Position numbers and translations under genes: made by a program
Source: Cliona cf. orientalis
Taxonomy: Eukaryota; Porifera; Demospongiae; Clionaida; Clionaidae
Assembly: GCA_963930775.1 (NCBI GenBank)
Contig: OZ005691.1
Span: 806,001-870,000 of the forward strand
Reading direction: 5' to 3'
Length of the DNA stretch: 64,000 nucleotides
Shown: one piece after another, positions 1 through 9,721 of the stretch
How positions within the stretch are numbered: the first letter of the stretch is position 1
Layout of the letters: every line of letters begins with the position of its first letter
The notes under the pieces: generated by a model
Seen by the model: the letters and a program-made list of their open reading frames with translations, nothing else
What the model was told of the DNA's origin: nothing
The model's database searches: none

Positions 1-642
1 CAGAGTGCCATGGTTACAACCATGTTTCTATTTAAAGCACAGCATACTGGGGTCTGGGGACGAGACTATGGATGGCTATATAGGCTCAAGCTCAGTGGCC
101 GTGCATGGGGCGTGGGGAATTCTGTAGACGAGTGGCTCGCCCGCGCATGCGCTAATTATTCGGGTGCGTGCTAGGAATTGGAAGGAGGACAACTGTAGGT
201 CACCAATCCATACATGTAACTGGAATCCGATACGCGAGTACAGGTATTGCAACACTGGGCTCGGGGTGGCCGTGGACTGGGAATGAGGCTCTAGTATGTA
301 CGCAAAGCACACTGATACGCAAATAATTTTTAATAGCGCTCATAGGCATTGCGCGTTGACAATAATAATTAGCGTATGCGCGCATGTATAGCAATGATCT
401 GCGTGCGCTCGCGAAGAAATTCGATGTAAAATGTCTAGGGCCTAAGAGATGGACTTGGAGCTGGTGGTACTACTAGAATAATAATAACAGCAGAGTGATC
501 GACCTACACCTAATGTTATGGAACGAAGAGTTTGAAACTTACAATGTAAGTCACATGGGGCTGTAGATACATCCGCGATCACGCGCAAAGAGCCCTGCCA
601 CGAGCATCAAGTTAGCGTTTATATTATGACCTTGGTGTAGCT

Positions 643-1029
643 AGATGCCAAACACTGTACCATCATTAGAAACGCCTGAGGGGGGTATATTTATGAAAGC
701 GCCTGGCCCTGTATGTAGCTACTCTATCAATAATAGAAGCACTTACTAATACTAGACTTAGTATTACAAATTTATTATTTTCTTTTGAGTTTTTGTTCAT
801 CCTAATGTCATGCATGCTGTTTGCAGGTCGATTTTAAATGCAGTTGGTGATGTAGATGCTGTGACCAGACGATGATACACCTACGGGAAGGTGAGGGTGA
901 TTATTAAATAATAGCTAAAAGTGACTGTGGCTTAGCCTCGTCCCCAGACCCTCTCACCTTTTCATTGTTACACACAAAAATGGGAGGACCTTGGATCACA
1001 CGAGAAGTGTCACATAATGCCATTGATTA
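643..1029 (+). repeat. dispersed repeat, copy 1
   Basis: Runs from GATGCCAAACACTGTACC to CATAATGCCATTGATTA and recurs with small changes at 1857-2286. The shared parts include the GGGGGTATATTTATGAAAGC block, a TTTGCAGGTCGATTTT block and a CCTCGTCCCCAGACCCT block. No coding potential is seen. Confidence 0.75.
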
Positions 1030-1856
1030 ATGCGGGCTGCTTGAATGCTGAAAATCGGCTGTTTTCATATTATGTTTTTCATATTATGTGCCTTCAAGTG
1101 TAGTAGCATGCTATACACTACCACTCCAGAGCGAAACATCGAAGGTACATGTACCTTATGTACCGTAAACGATTGTACATAATATACTGTGGTGGTAACA
1201 AACCATGCTTTTATTGACTACTGAACTCCACAGTAGTTTCTCATGTTTCTGTTAGAAAATCTTATTGGTGATATATACTTTTACAGACTTGTGTCTGAAA
1301 GCTTCATAGATAGTAGCTAGCAAAGTATGCATCTGACATTAATTTTATCTCCCAGTGTTTGAGTCTGTGGGTAACATTGAAAATCCTTGGGATAAGGCTA
1401 ATAAAGACAGCCAATTGTATCATATATTTTATACATTGAGTACTAAGAGGGTGGATGTGTCCTTATGTATGCAGTAGAGAACAATTATTGTAGGATTATG
1501 CTGTTTTGGGTCGAGTCTTATAAATTACCATACTCACTCTAATTATTTGAACATTCTAATAGCCTGAATAATAAGTTTAATTTCCTTTGTAATTCATTGA
1601 ACATCCAAACTTTCAAGTTTTCTCACCCATTCTATTCAACTGAATGACCACGCGGTACACAGCATGATAGGAGCTCGAGACAACTCTTACGTTCATTGCA
1701 GAGTATGGCTACCACATTTTGGACAGCATCTATGAGCGGAAAGATATCATAGAATTTTAATGCATTTTTAAGGTTCTGGACACAATAGGATCAAAACTTT
1801 TCGCGCGCAGTTGTCACAAAGCCCCCCTACTTTCAAAATTGTGTCTACGCCCTTGA

Positions 1857-2286
1857 GATGCCAAACGCTCTACCATCATTAGAAACGCCTGGGGGGGGGG
1901 GGGGGGGGGTATATTTATGAAAGCGCCTGGCCCTGTACGTAGCTACTCTATCAATAATAATATTATTATGCTAAATGTACCCTATCATTAGAAAAGCATT
2001 TACTAGACTGAGTATTACAATTTTCTTTTGAGTTTTTGTTCATCCTAATGTCATGCATACTATTTGCAGGTCGATTTTGAATGCAATTGCATGGTGATGT
2101 GGATGCTGTGACCAGACGATGATACATCTATGGGAAGGTGAGGGTGATTATTAGCTAAGTATATAATAGCTAAAAGTGACTGTGGCTAGCCTCGTCCCCA
2201 GACCCTGTCACCTTTTCATTGTTATACACACAAAAAATGGGAGGACCTTGGATCACACGAGAAGTATCACATAATGCCATTGATTA
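1857..2286 (+). repeat. dispersed repeat, copy 2
   Basis: Second direct copy of the 643-1029 repeat about 1.2 kb downstream. It differs by a long G run at 1892-1908 and by small insertions. The two copies point to a local duplication or two insertions of the same element. Confidence 0.75.
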
Positions 2287-3193
2287 TAATTCTCCATTTT
2301 TTACACTCTAACTAGCCATTGGCTGAATTTACTGAACGACGATATTATTAGTAATTAGTTTTGGGTGTTCAGTTAATTAGAGCAAGTACAATACCTTCAA
2401 ATTTTACTAGGATAATGTGGGGATGAACCCTCACGTTAATTTTACAAAAGCACTGCCAGCTACATAGCCATACATTCAAACAGTATGATGGTAATTGTGT
2501 ATTATACATGTGATGTTGCATGCCTATCAGCAATTCGTACTCAGTGCTTAATTCATGTAGGTCATAATATGGTCACACACACAACTATGTATAGATGCTC
2601 GTGACTGATGTACATGTATCCACCGACTGAAATGTGGTAAAGTCCTATGGGAACAATCAGAATGCTATTTCAACCAAGTGTAGGTAGCCGTGATACTCTA
2701 TATCTTCCTACTTGGAGGCAAGAGAGAGGATAGTTTTGGGAATATCTTCACTTGTGTCACAGGGCAGAGAAAGCGAGCTGGAGAGAGTAGCAAGAACTAA
2801 GAAGAGAAAAAAATTCATTTTTCTTATTGATTTGTAATGTCACCCTTTTTTATTTTCTAACTTTTGTAGCATATACACATGTTAGAAGTGTGGTCATAGA
2901 TAGCTATAGCTGCCTAGATTCTGTGTTTAAAGTGGTTATTCTGTTTTTATGTAGGATCTGCAGTGCTGGACGTGAAGTGGGGATCTACGTGCGCTTCCGT
3001 GAATACACAATGGAAATGGTGCTGTGCATGAGTGTGTGTGCATGTGCGAACGCTGAGCCTATATAGTGTACAGCAGTGCTTGATTTTTTTTACACGACAT
3101 ACGTTGTTTTTTTTGTTTTCTTCTCTTACAGTGCTGATTGGTGGACTCTAGGATCTGGAGCTAGGGAGGCTGTGACGGACGAGGACCGTTGGT

Positions 3194-3220
3194 TTGTGTG
3201 TGTGTGTGTGTGTGTGTGTG
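3194..3220 (+). repeat. (GT)n microsatellite
   Basis: Uninterrupted TG/GT dinucleotide run. Further GT-rich DNA continues through about 3660 and gives His/Thr-rich spurious frames on the minus strand. Confidence 0.9.
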
Positions 3221-3289
3221 GTAGGTGAGCATGTAGCAAGGGTGTACGTTGGGGGCTCTGCCCCTGGTTCAGTACACCCTTGATTAGTG
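3221..3289 (+). repeat. short hairpin repeat, copy 1
   Basis: A block with inverted arms AAGGGTGTAC and GTACACCCTT around a G-rich then C-rich loop (GGGGGCTCTGCCCC). It is repeated almost exactly at 3508-3575. Both copies sit next to GT-rich DNA. Confidence 0.7.
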
Positions 3290-3507
3290 TGTGCATGTGA
3301 GTGTAGAGTGTGAAGTGTGTGCGTGCACAGTGACTGTTGTGTGTGCGTGTGTGTGAGTGTGCATTCTTCAATATTTTGCTGTAGTATGGCATGCAGATTG
3401 TTCCAGGAGCTGGGAGGCTGTGATGACTGACTGATGGCTGACCGGCGGGGGCCTGAGGAAAACCATTGCAGTGGTAATGTTGATTGTGTGTGTATGCATG
3501 TGTGTAG

Positions 3508-3575
3508 TAGGTGAGCTTGTAGCAAGGGTGTACGTTGGGGGCTCTGCCCCTGGTTCAGTACACCCTTGATTAGTG
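3508..3575 (+). repeat. short hairpin repeat, copy 2
   Basis: Near-identical second copy of the 3221-3289 hairpin block, in the same orientation about 290 bp downstream. Confidence 0.7.
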
Positions 3576-3779
3576 CATGTGTATGCACATGAATGTAGCT
3601 TGATAAGTGCATGCGTGCATACATGTGAGTGTAGAGGAGTGTGGAGAGTGTGTGCACAGCAGCAGTGGCTGTTGTGTATTTTAATATTTTGCTCTAGTAT
3701 GGTATGCAGGGTTGTTCCAGGCAAGAATCTGCACAAGGAGCGATACATAGGTGAGACGTAGTTGTAGTGTATTGACCAC

Positions 3780-4700
3780 ACTCATCTTTTTATTCATTGT
3801 TATAGTTGTTATCTTTTTCATATCTTGTGATTTCTCACTTCTTCATTCATTATTCATATTTAGTCTTCATATTTTATTCAATGTTTGTACTGCTAATAAT
3901 AATATTATTATTGTATGCTATTTCAATGACTTTTAGTAATTTCAATTGTGTGCGTGCGCATGCAATAATCACGCTAGTAATCGCGTATTGGATCGTGCGC
4001 TCCGCAATGTAATTTGAGTCCGAGTCCGCTTCAATATTCACAAACTTGAGTTTGGACTTATGGGAACAGGAATGGATGATGTTGGCCAGTAGTTGGATCA
4101 CGTGCGCGATATACATAGCACTACATTTAGTCACATGATCACGATCATGGCCATAGAGTAGGTCGCTGAGGCGGCGATGAAGACGCTTAGCTACGAAGAT
4201 ATCTCCGTTGCACAAAGCGAATAACGTCGATTTTAAGCCATACTGCCCGGGGGCAAGAAGAGCTGTTCAACGGGACGGGAGATATTCAGGTAAATACCCC
4301 TCCATGATCGGTAAATTTATAACACGTCGTGGTATTCTAGCTTAGTAGTATGACAGATCGACTTGCCCCCGTGATATTTATTAGTTAGGCATATGAGTAT
4401 TATATAAGGCCTGGAGAAACAGTCGTCCAGGCTGATCTTTACCGCCGCCTTTGGCGATTTAGTCTTCAGAAGAGCCATTACACATGACGTCACCAGGAGG
4501 CAACTAATAGTTGGGCGTGGTTATAAATTAGTTTGCGGTTAGAGAAATGGTTTTTTCGTCTATAATATTTCTTGCTTCTTAATAATAGCAAAGGATACAC
4601 AATAGCCAGAAGTATATATTACGAAATGCTAAACTAAGGCTAATCGAGTGTGCACCCTGGTACATAAATACAGTGACAGAAAGGAATACATAAAAACAGG
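3780..4700. other. intergenic, no gene seen
   Basis: No supported gene. A block at about 4030-4090 (TTCACAAACTTGAGTTTGGA...GATGTTGGCCAGTA) recurs at 5466-5520, so a dispersed repeat flanks the retrotransposon fragment. Confidence 0.5.
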
Positions 4701-4726
4701 TATAGCTAAACATAATAGTTTAAAAG

Positions 4727-5380
4727 TCAAGTTGGGCTGCTTTTAAGAGCCAGCTTAAATGACTGGAGACTTGGGGTAAGTACTAAGTCCTCCTCTAGCG
4801 AGTTCCAAGCTCTGATGCCACTGGGGACAAATGAATTATAATAATAGTTAGTTCGTGCAAAGGGACAGTGCAGAGTTTGTGCCCTGGCCAGTCTGCTTGA
4901 ATGTGCCAATTGGATTTGTAGAATATCATCGGGAAAGTCACACAATCCATGAAGAATCTTATAAACTTGCACAAGCTTCAAGTGTAGTCTCCTCTCGCTC
5001 AGCATGGGGACATTTACCAGCCTAGTTAGCTCCTCATAGCCTGCATCCCAGCGATGAGAAACGAGTTTCAAGGCAAATTTCTGGACTGACTCGAGCTTGT
5101 TGACATCGTTCTGGGTGTATGGATCCCAGAGCTGACAAGCGTACTCCAAGTGGGGCCGAACAAGGCTCAAGTAAAGCTGCTTCACCGTCGAGGGAGAGGA
5201 GTGGTTATAAAATTGTCTGTAAATCAATCCAAGAATTTGTTTAGCTTTGTTGCAAATGCCCGAGATGTGTTCAGACCACGTCAATGGTTGGTCTACTTCA
5301 TGATACAACTTTCTTGTCCATATCATGTTATCTTCTAGACACAAAACTAGCAAAGATACAGCTAAAATCATGAGGTGTCC
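4727..5380 (-). mobile_element. 5'-truncated non-LTR retrotransposon, reverse transcriptase C-terminal part
   Basis: The minus-strand frame ends at a stop at 4727. It reads as the C-terminal part of an APE-type (CR1/Jockey-like) ORF2. Characteristic stretches are WSEHISGICNKAKQILGL, LYLSLVRPHLEYACQLWDP, LESVQKFALKLVS and the terminal SFVPSGIRAWNSLEEDL followed by SLQSFKLALK. This is the region after the RT catalytic core; the YxDD box and the endonuclease are absent, so this is a dead 5'-truncated copy. It lies between two copies of a short repeat (GGCGTGGTCCGCGATCGGTG at about 5381 and 5527), which suggests insertion into, or next to, a repeated segment. The family-level name is less certain than the RT assignment. 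Confidence 0.8.
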
Positions 5381-5640
5381 CGTCGGCGTGGTCCGCGATC
5401 GGTGCCATTGTGCGCTCGGTATGCGCGCCGCCACTGAGTCGCGACTCAAACCACCGCTTCAGGATTCACAAACTTGAGTTTGGAATTATAGGAACGAGAT
5501 TGGATGATGTTGGCCAGTATTGGACTCGGCGTGGTCCGCGATCGGTGATGCTCGAAGAAGTAATGATCGCGTATGTATAATATGTGATTGTGCGCTCGGT
5601 ATACGCATGCGCGCCGCCACTACTTCGCGACTCAAACCAG
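5381..5640. repeat. duplicated GC-rich segment next to the retrotransposon
   Basis: GGCGTGGTCCGCGATCGGTG and GCGCGCCGCCACT...CGCGACTCAAACCA occur at about 5381-5453 and again at about 5527-5639. No gene is seen. Confidence 0.55.
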
Positions 5641-5826
5641 GTCCAAACCAGTCCAAACAAGTAATTAAGTTTTGTATAGATTTGAACAATTCAAGGTGTG
5701 GAAACCAATTACAGCCAGTCAAAACATACAATTAGCCCTTGACTGGATGATTCAGAGAGAGGAGTATTTAAAGAGCAGCAAAAGCCAGCATTGTCATTCA
5801 ACTAAACTAACTGTTCATCCTTCATC

Positions 5827-6245
5827 TCAGCTGTACTGTGTCTTCATCGTTCATCTCGGCTGTACTGTGTCTTCATCCTTCATCTCAGCTGTACTGTGTC
5901 TTCATCCTTCATCTCAGCTGTACTGTGTCTTCATCTCTGCCAACTGTTGCTAGCGCTCTTCAATTGGAAGGATCTACTGCATTGTTGGGATCTTGGCTGT
6001 ACTGTGTCTTCATCCTTCATCTTGGCTGTACTGTGTCTTCATCGTTCATCTCGGCTGTACTGTGTCTTCATCCTTCATCTCAGCTGTACTGCGTCTTCAT
6101 CCTTCATCTCAGCTGTACTGTGTCTTCATCTCTGCCAACTGTTGCTAGTGCTCTTCAATTGGAAGGATCTACTGCATTGTTGGGATCTTGGCTGTACTGT
6201 GTCTTCATCTCTACCACCTATTGCTGGTGTTCTTTAATTGGAATG
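5827..6245 (+). repeat. 29-bp tandem array with higher-order unit
   Basis: Tandem copies of a 29-bp unit containing CTGTACTGTGTCTTCATCC. The array is itself duplicated: after several 29-bp units a spacer with CAACTGTTGCTAG and AATTGGAAGGATCTACTGC occurs at about 5940-6000 and again at about 6137-6195. Open frames across the array (Ser/Leu/Cys-rich repeats) follow from the repeat period and are not taken as genes. Confidence 0.85.
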
Positions 6246-6249
6246 ATCC

Positions 6250-7140
6250 TACCGACTGGATTGTTTGGAATTTCTACTGGTGCACATTGTTAGTAGATTG
6301 AGGCAAGTTCTTTTGCATGACTTTATTGTCTATTTACTGGTACATATGGTGCATGGTGCTGGCTTAAGACTCTTGTCCACCGATTTGTTGTGCTTCTACT
6401 GGTGCATGGTGCTAGCTTGAGGCCTTTCCACTGAATCTTGGTATGCTTATACTCTGGTGCATATGGTGTTGGCTTGTGTGTGTGTGTGATGTGTGTTTGG
6501 AGCACAGCTTTAGAGTTTGTGTGTGTACTAACTCACCTTCACTGGATTAGGCTCATATTACTTTGTGTATGCTAATGTTAAATATATCCATTGAGTTTAT
6601 CACGTATATATATTTTTTATTCAGAGATTTTTGGGAGTTGCTATCTACTGGTTGTTGGTGTAGCCTCTTGTGTCTCCAGCCTGAGACGAGCCTTGGTCAA
6701 CTGCTTTGTCCTCCACTCTTGTTGGGATCGCTGCCCCTGCATTAACGGTATGTGGAGCCGTCGGATGTTGGTGGTGTGAACAACTAGGGTGTAGCGTGAT
6801 GCACTTGACCATGGCCCGTCAATGGATTGTGATGAACTGCTGTTCTCCTCTCTTGCACATGACTTTGACTCAACTTTACTAGATTATATTGTATGCATGC
6901 ATATTTTTAATTTATGGATTTTTCTGCGCTGCGCTTCATCTAGGCCCCTTAATAATCAAATTTTCCCTGCGTTGATCTTCAACACGCAAAGACTTAGTTT
7001 AATATGGGAGGATATGGGGATATTTTTGTGAGACTAGTGAGATAGACACAAACAAGCTTAATAGGCATGACAAAAGTAACTGTTCAGCGTAGTGTCTGTG
7101 TCATGCTCTCGCCTACAAATCTGTGGAGACTATAGAAACT
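6250..7140. other. intergenic, diverged short repeats
   Basis: Between about 6270 and 6480 a motif containing ACTGGTGCA...GGTGC...GGCTT recurs several times as diverged units. No supported gene. Confidence 0.45.
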
Positions 7141-7172
7141 GTGGTCCTAGGTTCGAGCCCAGCACGGGGGGT
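7077..7172 (+). repeat. possible tRNA-derived SINE remnant
   Basis: GGTTCGAGCCC at about 7149-7159 matches the RNA polymerase III B-box consensus, and the upstream CTCTCGCCTACAAATCTGTGG resembles the 5' part of tRNA-derived SINEs. I cannot fold a full cloverleaf, so this is not called a tRNA gene. Confidence 0.3.
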
Positions 7173-7211
7173 TTGGGGGGCCAAAGCATGGGGGGCGCAT
7201 AAGTATGGTTC

Positions 7212-7669
7212 TGCGCATAAGTATTGGGTCGAGCAATAAGTATTGGGTCGAGCAATAAGTATTGGGTCGAGCAATAAGTATTGGGTCGAGCAATAAGTAT
7301 TGGGTCGAGCAATAAGTATTGGGTCGAGCAATAAGTATTGGGTCGAGCAATAAGTATTGGGTCGAGCAATAAGTATTGGGTCGAGCAATAAGTATTGGGT
7401 CGAGCAATAAGTATTGGGTCGAGCAATAAGTATTGGGTCGAGCAATAAGTATTGGGTCGAGCAATAAGTATTGGGTCGAGCAATAAGTATTGGGTCGAGC
7501 AATAAGTATTGGGTCGAGCAATAAGTATTGGGTCGAGCAATAAGTATTGGGTCGAGCAATAAGTATTGGGTCGAGCAATAAGTATTGGGTCGAGCAATAA
7601 GTATTGGGTCGAGCAATAAGTATTGGGTCGAGCAATAAGTATTGGGTCGAGCAATAAGTATTGGGTCGA
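7212..7669 (+). repeat. 19-bp satellite array
   Basis: About 24 head-to-tail copies of GCAATAAGTATTGGGTCGA with almost no variation. The first copy lacks one A. The array runs directly into the GGGTTC/GGGTTT array; the junction (GGGTCGAGTTCGGGTTCGGG) suggests the hexamer could have arisen from the GGGTC end of the 19-mer. Confidence 0.95.
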
Positions 7670-9521
7670 GTTCGGGTTCGGGTTCGGGTTCGGGTTCGGG
7701 TTCGGGTTCGGGTTCGGGTTCGGTTTGGGTTCGGTTCGGTTTGGGTTTGGGTTTGGGTTTGGGTTTGGGTTTGGGTTCGGGTTGGGTTCGGGTTCGGGTT
7801 CGGGTTTGGGTTCGGGTTTGGGTTTGGGTTTGGGTTCGGGTTCGGTTCGGGTTCGGGTTTGGGTTTGGGTTTGGGTTTGGGTTTGGGTTCGGGTTTGGGT
7901 TTGGGTTTGGGTTCGGTTTGGGTTTGGGTTTGGGTTTGGGTTTGGGTTTGGGTTTGGGTTTGGGTTTGGGTTTGGGTTCGGGTTCGGTTTGGGTTTCGGG
8001 TTCGGGTTTGGGTTTGGGTTTGGGTTTGGGTTTGGGTTTGGGTTTGGGTTTGGGTTTGGGTTTGGGTTTGGGTTTGGGTTTGGGTTTGGGTTTGGGTTTG
8101 GGTTTGGGTTTGGGTTTGGGTTTGGGTTTGGGTTTGGGTTTGGGTTTGGGTTTGGGTTTGGGTTTGGGTTTGGGTTTGGGTTTGGGTTTGGGTTTGGGTT
8201 TGGGTTTGGGTTTGGGTTTGGGTTTGGGTTTGGGTTTGGGTTTGGGTTTGGGTTTGGGTTTGGGTTTGGGTTTGGGTTTGGGTTTGGGTTTGGGTTTGGG
8301 TTTGGGTTTGGGTTTGGGTTTGGGTTTGGGTTTGGGTTTGGGTTTGGGTTTGGGTTTGGGTTTGGGTTTGGGTTTGGGTTTGGGTTTGGGTTTGGGTTTG
8401 GGTTTGGGTTTGGGTTTGGGTTTGGGTTTGGGTTTGGGTTTGGGTTTGGGTTTGGGTTTGGGTTTGGGTTTGGGTTTGGGTTTGGGTTTGGGTTTGGGTT
8501 TGGGTTTGGGTTTGGGTTTGGGTTTGGGTTTGGGTTTGGGTTTGGGTTTGGGTTTGGGTTTGGGTTTGGGTTTGGGTTTGGGTTTGGGTTTGGGTTTGGG
8601 TTTGGGTTTGGGTTTGGGTTTGGGTTTGGGTTTGGGTTTGGGTTTGGGTTTGGGTTTGGGTTTGGGTTTGGGTTTGGGTTTGGGTTTGGGTTTGGGTTTG
8701 GGTTTGGGTTTGGGTTTGGGTTTGGGTTTGGGTTTGGGTTTGGGTTTGGGTTTGGGTTTGGGTTTGGGTTTGGGTTTGGGTTTGGGTTTGGGTTTGGGTT
8801 TGGGTTTGGGTTTGGGTTTGGGTTTGGGTTTGGGTTTGGGTTTGGGTTTGGGTTTGGGTTTGGGTTTGGGTTTGGGTTTGGGTTTGGGTTTGGGTTTGGG
8901 TTTGGGTTTGGGTTTGGGTTTGGGTTTGGGTTTGGGTTTGGGTTTGGGTTTGGGTTTGGGTTTGGGTTTGGGTTTGGGTTTGGGTTTGGGTTTGGGTTTG
9001 GGTTTGGGTTTGGGTTTGGGTTTGGGTTTGGGTTTGGGTTTGGGTTTGGGTTTGGGTTGGGTTTGGGTTTGGGTTTGGGTTTGGGTTTGGGTTTGGGTTT
9101 GGGTTTGGGTTTGGGTTTGGGTTTGGGTTTGGGTTTGGGTTTGGGTTTGGGTTTGGGTTTGGGTTTGGGTTTGGGTTTGGGTTTGGGTTTGGGTTTGGGT
9201 TTGGGTTTGGGTTGGGTTTGGGTTTGGGTTTGGGTTTGGGTTTGGGTTTGGGTTTGGGTTTGGGTTTGGGTTTGGGTTTGGGTTTGGGTTTGGGTTTGGG
9301 TTTGGGTTTGGAGTCCACATTGGGTTGGGTTTGGGTTTGGGTTTGGGTTTGGGTTTGGGTTTGGGTTGGGTTTGGGTTTGGGTTGGTTGGGTTTGGGTTG
9401 TGTTTGGGTTTGGGGTTTGGGTTTGGGTTTGGGTTTGGGTTTGGGTTTGGGTTTGGGTTTGGGTTCGGTTTGGGTTTGGGTTTGGGTTTGGGTTTGGGTT
9501 TGGGTTTGGGTTTGGGTTTGG
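7670..9521 (+). repeat. (GGGTTT)n / (GGGTTC)n hexamer array, G-quadruplex prone
   Basis: About 1.85 kb of hexamers. The first about 330 bp mix GGGTTC with GGGTTT and short units; from about 7999 to 9300 the array is nearly pure GGGTTT with two single-base phase slips (about 9055 and 9212). An interruption GGAGTCCACATTGGG lies at about 9308-9326, followed by less regular units. The G-rich strand is the plus strand, with four or more G-tracts every 24 bp. The array ends at an assembly gap, so its true length is unknown. Huge open frames in all frames are artefacts of the 6-bp period. Confidence 0.95.
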
Positions 9522-9721
9522 NNNNNNNNNNNNNNNNNNNNNNNNNNNNNNNNNNNNNNNNNNNNNNNNNNNNNNNNNNNNNNNNNNNNNNNNNNNNNNN
9601 NNNNNNNNNNNNNNNNNNNNNNNNNNNNNNNNNNNNNNNNNNNNNNNNNNNNNNNNNNNNNNNNNNNNNNNNNNNNNNNNNNNNNNNNNNNNNNNNNNNN
9701 NNNNNNNNNNNNNNNNNNNNN
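9522..9721. other. assembly gap (200 N)
   Basis: Exactly 200 unknown bases, which looks like a fixed-size placeholder. It lies between the hexamer array and the TAF4 coding sequence, so 5' exons of TAF4 may be missing or misplaced. Confidence 1.

Larger units (their letters stand above)
1..3100. other. gene-poor repeat-rich stretch
   Basis: No coding region with a recognisable product is visible on either strand. Open frames here are under 80 codons and have no family resemblance. The main structure is a pair of diverged direct repeat copies listed separately, plus a G homopolymer at about 1892-1908. Confidence 0.6.

Noticed and set aside
3126-3781. His/Thr/Ser-rich minus-strand frames of 88-169 codons
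   Set aside because: They are translations of GT-rich microsatellite and repeated hairpin DNA, overlapping each other in several frames.
5672-6293. Frames of 93-151 codons rich in Ser, Leu, Cys, Val
   Set aside because: They follow the 29-bp repeat unit in several phases, with no family resemblance and no sign of selection.
7212-7669. CRISPR-like array
   Set aside because: The 19-bp units are head to tail with no unique spacers, in a eukaryotic context. It is a satellite.
7670-9521. Chromosome end (telomere)
   Set aside because: The unit is GGGTTT/GGGTTC rather than GGGTTA, and non-telomeric DNA continues on both sides.
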